Assembly: GCF_049340185.1 (NCBI RefSeq)
Contig: NZ_JBMPPC010000004.1
Span: 124,001-188,000, forward strand
Direction of reading: 5' to 3'
Length of the DNA: 64,000 nucleotides
Origin: Undibacterium sp049340185
Lineage (GTDB): Bacteria > Pseudomonadota > Gammaproteobacteria > Burkholderiales > Burkholderiaceae_D
Position numbers and translations under genes: made by a program. The notes under the pieces were generated by a model. That model saw nothing but the letters and a program-made list of their open reading frames with translations. It searched no databases and was not told the DNA's origin. Of the stretch, positions 43,416 through 52,409 are shown piece after piece; the first letter of the stretch is position 1; the number at the start of each line of letters is the position of its first letter.

Positions 43416-45146
43416 TCAGACCAAATGCATCTGTTTATTTTTCCGGTCCCGCTTCCGTTTATACATACGACTGTCCGCGATCTTAATCAGTCGCACATAA
43501 TCGTCGCCATCTTCCGGATAACTCGCCCAGCCGATTGATACGCCGACGCTGACAATCACGTCATCGAGTGCGATCGGCTCTTCTACCAGGGTAGAAATTT
43601 TCTCAACCATATTGTGAATATCGATCGAACTCTTTGTATCTTTCAGTAGCAACACAAATTCGTCGCCGCCATAACGGGCCACGATATCGGTGTCCCGGAT
43701 AGAAGCTTGAAGACGGGCGGCAATAATCACCAATGCGCGATCACCAGCATCATGTCCATAGTTATCATTGATATACTTAAAGCGGTCGAGATCGACGAAT
43801 AGCAACGTAAATACCTCCAGACCATGCGCCTTGTTCATAGCATTTTTTTGCAGGTAATTGATTTGTGCGAATAAGGATTCTCTGTTGGCGACCTGCGTCA
43901 GCTTATCAAAGCGCAGTTTGTTTTCCATTTCAATCAGGGTCTGCGCCAGAATACCGATTTCATCATCACGTCGTATATTCAATTCAGGCAGAGGTTGTCC
44001 ATCGCCAAATTTTTCTGCCGCACTGGTCAGCTTGCGGATATCCCGGATCACCCTATCCACAATCGTCAGGCCAATGGTCAGGGCAAATACGATACAGGCG
44101 ATAGCAATCACCAAGCTCTGAAAAAAACCTTGATTGATGCTGCTCATAAAGTCTGAACGCGGCACAGCAACGACGGTCAGCCAATTCAAGCCCTGTCTAG
44201 TTCCTAGCGATGACACCGCGACATCGACCGTCCCGATGGCGAGCTCTAACTGCTGAGTCGAAGAGACTGTTTTGTCTCCTTGTAAAATTTTGCGTTGCCA
44301 GGTGTCGCTTTTCTTATACGTCTCGCTGATCAGTGGCGATTTCATTTCTGAAGCAAGCAAACGTTCAGGCGCGCCATTCACCCGCTTTACCGCCTGCTCC
44401 TCACCCGAGGTCGCAACGATGTAACCATCGCTGTCAATGATATAGGCCACACTATTTTTACTGATATCCAGCGTACGCAAAAAATCTGACAACACTTTCA
44501 AGGTGACATCCGTCGCGACAACACCAGCGAGGGAGCGGTCCTGCTGATACACCGCTTTGGCCAGCGTCACTGTTGGTTCTGCGGACGTAAAATCATTATA
44601 AATTTTTGACCATACCGGCTTGTCGGTATGCGCCGCTGCCTGATACCACGGCCGTTTGCGCGGATCGTATTGATCAGTACGCAATACTTCGGCACGGTCG
44701 CCCGGGGCATTGACTTTATAAACCTGACGCAAAGCGGTATTTGGTTCATGCCAGTACAACTCGACAAAATCATTGCGTATCCGGAAGACGCCGACCATAC
44801 GGCCATCTTCGCCGCCGTAATAGACATAGTTGTTCACATCCATGAACAGACCACTGGCAGCCCACAATTTAACTTCGAGATTATGCAGATCATCGGAAAA
44901 ATTCTGCGCCTTTGGCTGACGCTTGGGATCGGGAGCAACAGATTCCAGGGCGATCAGAGCGCCATCAAGATGTTGCTCCGTCGCATGACTAATCCGGTTG
45001 ACCATATCGATCAAGACCCGTTGCGTCAGTGTATGCACGGCATCGGTTCCCGCCTTCATCGACACCCAGGCAATCGCCGCGGACACACCTATCACCAGCA
45101 CGGTAATGGGCACAACCAGTTCGCGACGTAAGGAAGACTTGCTCAT
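43416..45146 (-). CDS. Cache-HAMP-GGDEF diguanylate cyclase
   Basis: A 576-residue membrane protein. The N-terminal span (ELVVPITVLVIGVSAAIAWV) leads into a dCache_1 periplasmic domain (WAASGLFMDVNNYVYYGGEDG, RKRPWYQAA, VVATDVTLKVLSDFL, AYIIDSDGYIVAT). A second span, HAMP and GGDEF follow (DKLTQVANRESLF, VDLDRFKYINDNYGHDAGDRAL, RYGGDEFVLLL). The landmarks PWY and D-V-T are typical of dCache domains that bind small ligands. I start at MSKSSLRRE; the 39 residues before it look non-coding. It sits on the opposite strand between the EAL gene and the DUF3034-globin pairs. Confidence 0.93.
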   Translation of the reverse strand: MSKSSLRRELVVPITVLVIGVSAAIAWVSMKAGTDAVHTLTQRVLIDMVNRISHATEQHLDGALIALESVAPDPKRQPKAQNFSDDLHNLEVKLWAASGLFMDVNNYVYYGGEDGRMVGVFRIRNDFVELYWHEPNTALRQVYKVNAPGDRAEVLRTDQYDPRKRPWYQAAAHTDKPVWSKIYNDFTSAEPTVTLAKAVYQQDRSLAGVVATDVTLKVLSDFLRTLDISKNSVAYIIDSDGYIVATSGEEQAVKRVNGAPERLLASEMKSPLISETYKKSDTWQRKILQGDKTVSSTQQLELAIGTVDVAVSSLGTRQGLNWLTVVAVPRSDFMSSINQGFFQSLVIAIACIVFALTIGLTIVDRVIRDIRKLTSAAEKFGDGQPLPELNIRRDDEIGILAQTLIEMENKLRFDKLTQVANRESLFAQINYLQKNAMNKAHGLEVFTLLFVDLDRFKYINDNYGHDAGDRALVIIAARLQASIRDTDIVARYGGDEFVLLLKDTKSSIDIHNMVEKISTLVEEPIALDDVIVSVGVSIGWASYPEDGDDYVRLIKIADSRMYKRKRDRKNKQMHLV

Positions 45147-45677
45147 GCCTTTGGGTTCCTGATGATAATCCGACGATGCTCTGGTCGCAGCCGCATGAGA
45201 AGCATGGGGCGCATTTCGCTTTACTTTTCTTTTATAGCAAAATGGTCTTACTTCTTTTTGCAAACGGACAACGGATCACTCGGCATAGATAGCCAGAGTG
45301 ACGCATCACAATGTATCGAAATTTATACACAACTCAATAATATAGAGACTTGTCGCTGGCTGGTACGATTTTCCATGAGAGGTGTGGGTATTTTTTGGTA
45401 AAGTGTTGTCAAATTCGTCGCTGGATTTTTACGGTTTGACGATGACTTTTCCAACGGTATTTAACAATAGTTGATCTAAAGTTGAACTGAACTTCAATTT
45501 GGTTTCAACGTACTTTTAATTGAGTTTCAGGAAAAACTTTGTCCTCCGGATATTGTCCGTGACGTTTTTTGTGGTGAAGAAGTAATGCCAAAGCAAGCAT
45601 AAGCCTGCTACGCTTCATTGCAATGGTTTGCAAACGACTCAAAGCTTATTTTTTACGACGCGTACAGGGAGTAATGA
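45147..45677. other. Divergent intergenic region before the first DUF3034 gene
   Basis: This 531-bp gap has no credible gene. TTGAA and TTCAA arms around CTGAAC at 45482-45497 make the only clear small dyad. It lies about 180 bp before the DUF3034 start and could be an operator. Confidence 0.4.
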
Positions 45678-46589
45678 ATGTATCAAAACACATTGCGCTC
45701 AATCAAGGTCGCTCTGCTCAGCGCCACGCTATGCGGACTCGCAGCGAGTGCCGCTGCCGATAATTTTCCGGCGCCCGACATGGGTAAATTCCTTGCAACA
45801 GGCGGCGTCAAACAACTCGAAGGCGCTGGCGGTGGCGGAATTACGCCGTGGGCTTTGATCACCGGATATGGCAGCGAAGATAGCTACGGCATCAACGCGC
45901 ACATTACTCAAGTCGGTACCCAGGATTACCGACTAAAGACTTACGGAGTCGCCGTGGGTTTCGCCGATAAATTGGAAATGTCGCTCTCAAAACAAGAGTT
46001 CAGCGGTAGCCTAGCGCCGCTCGATCAACTGAATATTCAGCAAGACATTGTCGGCATTAAATTAAAACTGACTGGTGATGCGGTATTTGATCAGGATAAA
46101 TTACTGCCGCAAATCGCCGTTGGTGTCATGCTAAAACGCAATAACGGTATAGCGGGCTTAGGTGCTTTAGGAGTAAGCAACGTCAGGCAACTCGGTGCCA
46201 GCAATGACACGGGGGTTGATTACTACGTGTCAGCGACCAAACTCTATCTGGATCAAAGTCTGTTGCTGAGCGCGACCTTGCGTCTGACCAAGGCAAATCA
46301 AATGGGTATTCTCGGTTTTGGTGGGGATAAGAGCAATCACTATCAGGCAATGTTCGAAGGCTCCGCCGCCTATCTGATCCATCGCAAGCTGGTCGCTGGC
46401 GTGGAATACCGAATGAAGCCACGCAACCTTGGTATCGACAATGAAAAAGATTTTTCTGATATCTTCCTGGCGTATTTTCCGAATAAAAATTTTTCTGTGA
46501 CTGCCGCCTATGCCAATCTGGGCGACATCACTATTTTTAATCCTAAAAATCAACGCGGCTGGTATCTGTCACTACAGGTTGGTAATTAA
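45678..46589 (+). CDS. Exported DUF3034 protein, copy 1
   Basis: A 303-residue protein with a signal peptide ending near ASAAA. It matches DUF3034: ATGGVKQLEGAGGGGITPWALI, the ITGYGSEDSYG segment, KLEMSLSKQEFSGSLAP, MLKRNNGIAGLGALG, and the C-terminal NQRGWYLSLQVGN. Alternating hydrophobic strands and an aromatic-rich end suggest an outer-membrane beta barrel, which is an inference. It is about 70% identical to the copy at 47499. AGGGAG lies before the ATG. It precedes a truncated haemoglobin gene by 122 bp. Confidence 0.9.
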   Translation: MYQNTLRSIKVALLSATLCGLAASAAADNFPAPDMGKFLATGGVKQLEGAGGGGITPWALITGYGSEDSYGINAHITQVGTQDYRLKTYGVAVGFADKLEMSLSKQEFSGSLAPLDQLNIQQDIVGIKLKLTGDAVFDQDKLLPQIAVGVMLKRNNGIAGLGALGVSNVRQLGASNDTGVDYYVSATKLYLDQSLLLSATLRLTKANQMGILGFGGDKSNHYQAMFEGSAAYLIHRKLVAGVEYRMKPRNLGIDNEKDFSDIFLAYFPNKNFSVTAAYANLGDITIFNPKNQRGWYLSLQVGN

Positions 46590-46711
46590 CAAACGAACAA
46601 ACGATGACGCCGTCACTATTGGTCACTACTGCAAAAAACAAGACCAAACACTAACATCGCTGGCATCGTACCGGTCTTAGTAACATCACTTCAATTAACA
46701 CGGATCAGGTT

Positions 46712-47173
46712 ATGCGACATACCGCTTTGTATCAACCACTAGCCGCCCTGTTCATCAGTCTGCCCTTACTGGTTGCCGCCCCCGCGAGCCACGCACAGGC
46801 AAACCCTGACGCCAGCGCTTTATATCAGGCCCTGGGCAATCAGGCGGGTATCGGCCTGATTGTCGATGATCTGATTGTGCTGGTCCTGGCTGATGCGCGC
46901 ATCAAAGACTCATTCAAAGAGACCAACATCAAGCGCCTCAGTCAGTTACTCAAAGAACAATTCTGCGTCCTTTCTGGCGGCCCGTGCAAATATACCGGTG
47001 ATGATATGAAACTGGTACACGACAAACTGGGCATCACGGCAAGCCAGTTCAACGCCTTAGCAGAAGATTTACAAATCGCCATGGACAAACATCAGATTCC
47101 CACGTCAACACAGAATAAACTAATTGCTAAATTAGCACCGATGAAACGGGATATCGTGACGCCGAAAATGTAA
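46712..47173 (+). CDS. Exported group-1 truncated haemoglobin, copy 1
   Basis: A 153-residue globin with a clear signal peptide (cleavage near SHAQA), so probably periplasmic. The fold is TrHb1: ALYQALGNQAGIGLIVDDL, then LSGGPCKYTGDDMKLVHDKLGIT, with proximal His103, and the FNALAEDLQIAMDKHQIP helix. The usual Phe-Tyr at B9-B10 is replaced by Leu-Ile (VDDLIVLVLADA), so the distal site differs from NO-dioxygenase TrHbs. Cys85 and Cys92 (EQFCVLSGGPC) recur in the second copy and could form a disulfide. Heme binding, O2/NO chemistry and electron transfer are all possible, and the function is unknown. Confidence 0.9.
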   Translation: MRHTALYQPLAALFISLPLLVAAPASHAQANPDASALYQALGNQAGIGLIVDDLIVLVLADARIKDSFKETNIKRLSQLLKEQFCVLSGGPCKYTGDDMKLVHDKLGITASQFNALAEDLQIAMDKHQIPTSTQNKLIAKLAPMKRDIVTPKM

Positions 47174-47498
47174 CGTTTTATAGTAATGATGGCCGACATA
47201 CAACGCCTTTCATCCGCAGAAATAGATGAGGTCTATTCGCTGTGATCTTGGTAGGGTCTTATTGATTTTCTGCGCTACAGGGTTGCTCTCTTTTTTTCAG
47301 CTATTGTCTTCCGCCGTTTTTTTAAACCGCTTTTATCAAGCGCTCTTCTCAGCTGTTCTTCTCAACCGTTTTTACTGGTTTCTCCTGATTGTATTATTTT
47401 TTTAAATTCGTTGAATCCGATTTCTGCACGGCCACGTATGTATTTAGGGGACGCCATATGTGCGTTGCACTGACTTATAACCTAACGAGGAAATCAAG
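47174..47498. other. Intergenic region between the two DUF3034-globin pairs
   Basis: A 325-bp pyrimidine-rich gap with no credible ORF. Short imperfect dyads occur (AACCGTTTTTACTGGTTT at 47365), but none is a convincing terminator. Confidence 0.4.
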
Positions 47499-48401
47499 AT
47501 GCTTCTCAGACAACCACTTTTACCAACTCTCATGCTCAGTAGCAGCCTGTTGCTGTGCCAATTTGCTGGCGCGCAAGACCTGACACCGGATATGGGCAAA
47601 CTGACCGCCACCGGCGGCGTCAGCCAGCTAGAAGGTGCGGGCGGTGGCGGCTTGACGCCTTGGGCGCTGATTTCCGGTTACGGTTCACGCGATAGTTACG
47701 GTGCTAACGTGCACTACACTCAGGTGAAAACGCAAGATTACGGCTTAAAGACCTACGGCGTTGCTATCGGTATCGCCGATAGAGTGGAGTTATCTATCGC
47801 GAAACAAGAATTCACTGGCAGTCTAGCTCCCTTGAATGCGCTCAATATTCAACAGGATATTGTCGGTGTCAAAGTCAAAGTCTTGGGTGATGCGGTCTAT
47901 GAGCAAGACAGCTGGATGCCACAAATCGCGGTCGGTGCCATGATCAAGCGCAATAATGGTATCGGCGGATTGGGAGCCCTGGGAGTGACCAACGTCAAGC
48001 AACTCGGCGCCAACGATGACCGCGGGGTGGATTACTATGCATCAGCAACCAAAATTTATCTGGAACAAAGTCTGCTGATCAACGGCACCCTGCGCATGAC
48101 CAAGGCAAATCAAATGGGGATCCTTGGTTTTGGTGGCGATAAGAAAAACAAATATGAGCCGATGCTGGAAGGTTCTGCTGCCTATCTGCTGAATCGCAAG
48201 CTGGCAATCGGTGCTGAATACCGTATGAAGCCACGCAATCTTGGCGTCGATAATGAAAAAGATTACTACGACGTTTTTGTCGCGTATTTCCCGACAAAGA
48301 ATCTATCGATCACTGCGGCTTATGCGACGCTGGGCGACATCACTGTATTTAATCCGACCAATCAACGCGGTTGGTATTTGTCGCTGCAAGCAGGCTTCTG
48401 A
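47499..48401 (+). CDS. Exported DUF3034 protein, copy 2
   Basis: A 300-residue paralogue of the protein at 45678, with a signal peptide ending near FAGAQ. The conserved blocks are the same: TATGGVSQLEGAGGGGLTP, FTGSLAPLNALNIQQDIVGV, IKRNNGIGGLGALG, YRMKPRNLGVDNEKD and NQRGWYLSLQAGF with a terminal Phe. A terminal aromatic residue supports insertion into the outer membrane by the BAM complex. An ACGAGGAAA ribosome binding site precedes the ATG. It is followed 69 bp later by the second globin. Confidence 0.9.
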   Translation: MLLRQPLLPTLMLSSSLLLCQFAGAQDLTPDMGKLTATGGVSQLEGAGGGGLTPWALISGYGSRDSYGANVHYTQVKTQDYGLKTYGVAIGIADRVELSIAKQEFTGSLAPLNALNIQQDIVGVKVKVLGDAVYEQDSWMPQIAVGAMIKRNNGIGGLGALGVTNVKQLGANDDRGVDYYASATKIYLEQSLLINGTLRMTKANQMGILGFGGDKKNKYEPMLEGSAAYLLNRKLAIGAEYRMKPRNLGVDNEKDYYDVFVAYFPTKNLSITAAYATLGDITVFNPTNQRGWYLSLQAGF

Positions 48402-48470
48402 TTTCACGTATGCAGCTTGATGATGTGTACCCGCTCGTCAAGCTGAATCCACACTCTTATTTAGAAAGAC

Positions 48471-48926
48471 ATGATCATGCGCACTCATTTTATCCGTCGT
48501 AGCCAATATCTTCTCTCCCTACTCGCCGCCTGTGTCTGCATCAGCACCAGTGCTGTTGCTCAGACGGCACCGGACGCAGTCTATCAAGACCTCGGTGGAA
48601 AAACCGGTATCAGTAAAATTGTCGGTGATTTTTTACCGATTGTCTTAGCTGACACACGCATTAACGCCGCCTTCAAAGATACCGACATGGAACGCCTGGC
48701 ACTCATGTTGACAGAGCAGTTCTGCGAAGTCAGCGGCGGCCCATGCAAATACAGCGGCAAGAATATGGCTGAAGCGCATAAAGGTATGAACGTCACCAAC
48801 GCGCAATTCAATGCACTCGCCGAAGACCTGCAAATCGCCATGGAGAAAAATAATATTCCTTCATCTGTATCGAATAAACTCGTGGCGAAACTTGCACCGA
48901 TGCAGCGACCTATCGTCAGTAAATAA
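48471..48926 (+). CDS. Exported group-1 truncated haemoglobin, copy 2
   Basis: A 151-residue paralogue of the globin at 46712, with a signal peptide ending near SAVAQ. Proximal His103 (AEAHKGMNVT) and the Cys85/Cys92 pair (EQFCEVSGGPC) sit at identical positions. B9-B10 read Phe-Leu (VGDFLPIVLADT), again without the B10 Tyr. The start may be this ATG or the one six bases later (MRTHFIRR). The pair of pairs implies duplication of a two-gene unit, and retention of both signal peptides argues for a periplasmic role. Confidence 0.9.
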   Translation: MIMRTHFIRRSQYLLSLLAACVCISTSAVAQTAPDAVYQDLGGKTGISKIVGDFLPIVLADTRINAAFKDTDMERLALMLTEQFCEVSGGPCKYSGKNMAEAHKGMNVTNAQFNALAEDLQIAMEKNNIPSSVSNKLVAKLAPMQRPIVSK

Positions 48927-49012
48927 TTGGTGTACATTGGAGGGCGAGTCGCCTTCACTGCAAGCTAGCGAATGCGACGCTCCCTTCACTCATCTCACTT
49001 ACCGGACCCATC

Positions 49013-49702
49013 ATGCTTTCACACCACCGCAACTCCTGGCTCAGGCTCTCTAAAACAGGCTTGCTGCTATGCGTATTAGGTAGTCTAGGATCGATCTCTC
49101 CGGCCTGGTCAGCAACCGTGTTTGGTCTGGCGATTGATAAAAACAGCGCCGTCATGTCGGACGTCGTGGTGTATGCGACGCCCATAGGCGCGCCGATGCC
49201 TGCGACGGCGAAGACCGAAGCCGCGATTGTTGCGCAAAGCGATATGCAATTTACACCGTATGTCATGCCGATCCGTGTGGGTTCGCAGGTCAAGTTCCCG
49301 AACTACGACAAGATGGAACATCACGTAAAGTCGTTTTCCCCCTCCAAAGAGTTTGAAATCAAAACCTATGAAAAAGGGGTGACGCCGCCGCCAGTGTTGT
49401 TTGATAAAGCGGGTATCGTCGTGGTTTACTGCCTGCTGCACAACTGGATGCGCGCCTATGTGCTGGTGCTGGAAACACCTTACTTTGCGAAGACAGATGC
49501 CAGCGGTGTGGCAAAAATAGAGAATTTGCCCGACGGACAGTACGAGATCAAAGCCTGGCACCCGAACATGGGCAGCATCAAGCCGCCCCTGAGCCAGACC
49601 GTCACCATCAACAATCAGTCAGCACCGTTGAAATTTCAATTTGACTTCGTACCTATTCCAAGAAAACCTGCCCAGTTGCCAAAACCTAATACTGGGTACT
49701 AG
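49013..49702 (+). CDS. Exported cupredoxin-like protein 2
   Basis: A 229-residue paralogue of the cupredoxin at 40193, with a signal peptide ending near AWSA. The copper-site residues are conserved: His103/His104 (MEHHVKSFSP), Cys140, His143 and Met146 (VYCLLHNWMRAYV). The tail FAKTDASGVAKIENLPDGQYEIKAWH matches copy 1, followed by a Pro-rich end. It lies 86 bp after the second globin, in the same direction, so a shared transcript is likely. A terminator follows at 49827. Confidence 0.88.
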   Translation: MLSHHRNSWLRLSKTGLLLCVLGSLGSISPAWSATVFGLAIDKNSAVMSDVVVYATPIGAPMPATAKTEAAIVAQSDMQFTPYVMPIRVGSQVKFPNYDKMEHHVKSFSPSKEFEIKTYEKGVTPPPVLFDKAGIVVVYCLLHNWMRAYVLVLETPYFAKTDASGVAKIENLPDGQYEIKAWHPNMGSIKPPLSQTVTINNQSAPLKFQFDFVPIPRKPAQLPKPNTGY

Positions 49703-49826
49703 TATGGCCACAAACAGTACTTTATCCGCTTTATTTACGGTGTGATTAAAAAATACTCCCCATATTTCCAATATTCCCAATAACTTTTAATAATTCCTAA
49801 TAATTCCTAATACCTCTCAGGGCGAT

Positions 49827-49861
49827 AAAAAAAGCCGCTCAATCGACGTGAGCGGCTTTTT
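49827..49861. terminator. Bidirectional terminator
   Basis: AAAAAAAGCCGCTCA and TGAGCGGCTTTTT form an 11-bp core stem with flanking A and T runs between the converging cupredoxin and ompW genes. Confidence 0.9.
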
Positions 49862-49894
49862 CTATATCGTCAGTGGTGATGATTTCGTCAACGC

Positions 49895-50515
49895 TTAGAA
49901 GCGATATCCAACGCCGACGCCAACCAGCCATGGATCCACCTTAACCGCACTGGCCTTCACGCCACCGATCGTCACATCGCTGCGGATTTGTACTTTTTTC
50001 ACATCAAAGTTCAAGGACCAGTTTTTATCCAGCTTAAAATCCACCCCTGCTTGCAGCGCCAGACCATAGCTATGTTGATCCAGGTCAGCAGCGCCATTCA
50101 GCAATGAGACGTCAGAAATACGCGTGTAATTCACACCGGCACCGAGGTAAGGACTGATCTGTGCTTCGGGTGCAAAATGGTACTGAGCCGTCAATGTTGG
50201 TGGCAAATGCTTGAACGTGCCGATTTTGACACCATCCAGCATCACATCATGTTTTTGCGGATACGTCAGGATCAGCTCGGCAGACCAGTTTGGCGTGAAA
50301 AAATACGTGAAGTCGACTTCTGGAATCGTTTTACTGCTGACAGTCAGACGATCCGCAGCGCCGGCACCGCCGACAGGATCAGAGCCATTTGCCGGACTAA
50401 TATTCACCACGCGGGCACGGATTTCCCATGGACTTTGTTGTGCCATTGCCTGATTCGACGCCAGGCCGAGCAGCGCAAAAGAGAGCAGAGACAATGTAGT
50501 AGCGATTTTTTTCAT
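49895..50515 (-). CDS. ompW: Outer-membrane protein OmpW
   Basis: A 206-residue 8-stranded barrel of the OmpW family with a signal peptide ending near AMAQQ. The family landmarks are SPWEIRARVVNISP at the mature start, IPEVDFTYFFTPNWSAELIL, LPPTLTAQYHF, PYLGAGVNYT and the C-terminal VGVGYRF. OmpW lets small hydrophobic molecules pass and is induced under low oxygen in several bacteria. The FNR-type box upstream of this gene agrees with that. Confidence 0.95.
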   Translation of the reverse strand: MKKIATTLSLLSFALLGLASNQAMAQQSPWEIRARVVNISPANGSDPVGGAGAADRLTVSSKTIPEVDFTYFFTPNWSAELILTYPQKHDVMLDGVKIGTFKHLPPTLTAQYHFAPEAQISPYLGAGVNYTRISDVSLLNGAADLDQHSYGLALQAGVDFKLDKNWSLNFDVKKVQIRSDVTIGGVKASAVKVDPWLVGVGVGYRF

Positions 50516-50578
50516 TTTAATTTCCTTTTGTTTTCAACAGTGATGAGGCAAGTGTAGTGCCGCGCTACATCAGGCAAT

Positions 50579-50592
50579 TTGAGCTAAATCAA
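50579..50592 (-). promoter_or_regulatory. FNR/ANR box upstream of ompW
   Basis: TTGAGCTAAATCAA matches 9 of the 10 defined bases of TTGAT-N4-ATCAA. It lies 64 bp before the ompW start, so activation from about -41 of a transcript starting near 50550 is reasonable. It also lies about 100 bp before ettA on the other strand. Confidence 0.75.
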
Positions 50593-50691
50593 GATTGGTG
50601 CGCAGCACAAATTTCGTCTCTTTACTCGTCTTCACTGCGGCATTGAGGTATCCTTGCGGGCATCGACCTCAACCACTAAAAAATTCAAAAA

Positions 50692-52359
50692 ATGGCCAAT
50701 TACGTCTACACCATGAATCGCGTCGGCAAAATCGTGCCGCCCAAGCGCCAGATTCTGAAAGATATTTCCCTCTCGTTTTTCCCTGGCGCCAAAATCGGCG
50801 TACTGGGTCTGAACGGCTCCGGCAAGTCCTCGCTGCTAAAAATCATGGCAGGTATCGACAAAGATATTCAGGGCGAAGCGGTACCGATGCCGAATCTGAA
50901 TATTGGTTACCTGCCGCAAGAACCACAACTCGACCCGGAGCAAACGGTACGCGAAGCCGTAGAATCCGCCTTGGGTGAAGTATTCGAAGCCAAAGCGAAG
51001 TTAGAACAAGTCTATGCAGCCTACGCCGAGCCGGACGCCGACTTCGATGCCCTCGCGAACGAGCAGGCACGACTCGAAGCCATCATCTCCACGTCCGCAG
51101 GCGACAACGTTGAACTGCAATTAGAGATGGCAGCCGATGCATTACGCCTGCCGCCTTGGGATGCCAAAATCGGCGTGTTGTCCGGCGGTGAAAAACGCCG
51201 TGTCGCCTTGTGCAAACTATTGTTGTCCAAACCCGATATGTTGTTGCTCGATGAACCAACCAACCATCTGGATGCAGAATCCGTCGATTGGCTGGAACAG
51301 TTCCTGTTGCGCTTTCCGGGCACCGTAGTCGCAATTACCCATGATCGCTACTTCCTGGATAACGCTGCAGAATGGATTTTGGAACTCGATCGCGGTGCTG
51401 GTATACCGTGGAAAGGTAACTACTCTTCCTGGCTTGATCAAAAACAAGCCCGCCTGAAGCAAGAGGAAGCGACGGAATCCGCGCGTCAAAAAGCCCTGCA
51501 AAAAGAGTTGGAATGGTCACGCCAAAACCCGAAAGCCCGTCAGGCCAAGAGCAAGGCACGTCTGGCTCGCTTCAACGAAATGAGCGAGCACGAGTACCAA
51601 AAACGGAACGAGACACAAGAGATTTTTATCCCCGTCGCCGAGCGTCTGGGTAATGAAGTCATCGAGTTTAAAAACGTATCGAAAGCCTTTGGTGATCGCC
51701 TGCTGATCGATAACCTCAGCTTCAAGATCCCGCCTGGCGCCATCGTCGGTATTATTGGCCCGAACGGCGCGGGTAAATCGACGCTGTTTAAAATGATTAA
51801 AGGTCTGGAACAACCGGACAGCGGCGAAGTCGTGCTAGGCCAGACAGCGAAAATTTCTCTGGTCGATCAGTCACGCGAAGATTTGGGCAATACCAAAACG
51901 GTATTCGAAGACGTCGCGAATGGCGCTGATATTTTGAGCGTCGGTCGTTTTGAAATGCCGTCACGCGCCTATCTTGGCCGTTTCAATTTCAAAGGCGGCG
52001 ATCAGCAAAAAATCGTCGGCAACTTGTCTGGTGGTGAACGCGGCCGCCTGCATCTGGCGAAAACCTTGCTGCAGGGCGGTAACGTCTTGCTGCTCGATGA
52101 ACCGTCGAATGATCTGGACGTAGAAACCCTGCGCGCATTGGAAGATGCCTTGCTCGAATTCGCCGGCAGCGTCATGGTGATCTCGCATGATCGGTGGTTC
52201 CTTGACCGGATTGCGACGCATATTCTGGCGTTTGAAGGCAATTCACAAGTCAGCTTCTTCGACGGCAACTACCAGGAATATGAAGCAGATAAGAAAAAAC
52301 GTCTGGGCGAAGAAGGTGCCAAGCCAAAACGCATTCGTTACAAGCCTTTGACAACCTGA
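50692..52359 (+). CDS. ettA: Energy-dependent translational throttle protein EttA
   Basis: A 555-residue ABC-F protein that binds the ribosomal E site and gates the first peptide bond according to ADP/ATP. Two ATPase cassettes are seen: LGLNGSGKSS, LSGGEKRRVALCKLL and LLLDEPTNHLD in the first, and IGPNGAGKST, LSGGERGRLHLAKTL and LLLDEPSNDLD in the second. The arm and the linker (QKALQKELEWSRQNPKARQAKSKARLARF) fit EttA. The N-terminal MANYVYTMNRVGKIVPPKR is characteristic. The length matches E. coli EttA. Confidence 0.97.
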   Translation: MANYVYTMNRVGKIVPPKRQILKDISLSFFPGAKIGVLGLNGSGKSSLLKIMAGIDKDIQGEAVPMPNLNIGYLPQEPQLDPEQTVREAVESALGEVFEAKAKLEQVYAAYAEPDADFDALANEQARLEAIISTSAGDNVELQLEMAADALRLPPWDAKIGVLSGGEKRRVALCKLLLSKPDMLLLDEPTNHLDAESVDWLEQFLLRFPGTVVAITHDRYFLDNAAEWILELDRGAGIPWKGNYSSWLDQKQARLKQEEATESARQKALQKELEWSRQNPKARQAKSKARLARFNEMSEHEYQKRNETQEIFIPVAERLGNEVIEFKNVSKAFGDRLLIDNLSFKIPPGAIVGIIGPNGAGKSTLFKMIKGLEQPDSGEVVLGQTAKISLVDQSREDLGNTKTVFEDVANGADILSVGRFEMPSRAYLGRFNFKGGDQQKIVGNLSGGERGRLHLAKTLLQGGNVLLLDEPSNDLDVETLRALEDALLEFAGSVMVISHDRWFLDRIATHILAFEGNSQVSFFDGNYQEYEADKKKRLGEEGAKPKRIRYKPLTT

Positions 52360-52409
52360 TTCCACTTCATCGCCCTGTTTCACTCAACTCACCTTTGCGG
52401 CAGTCGATC

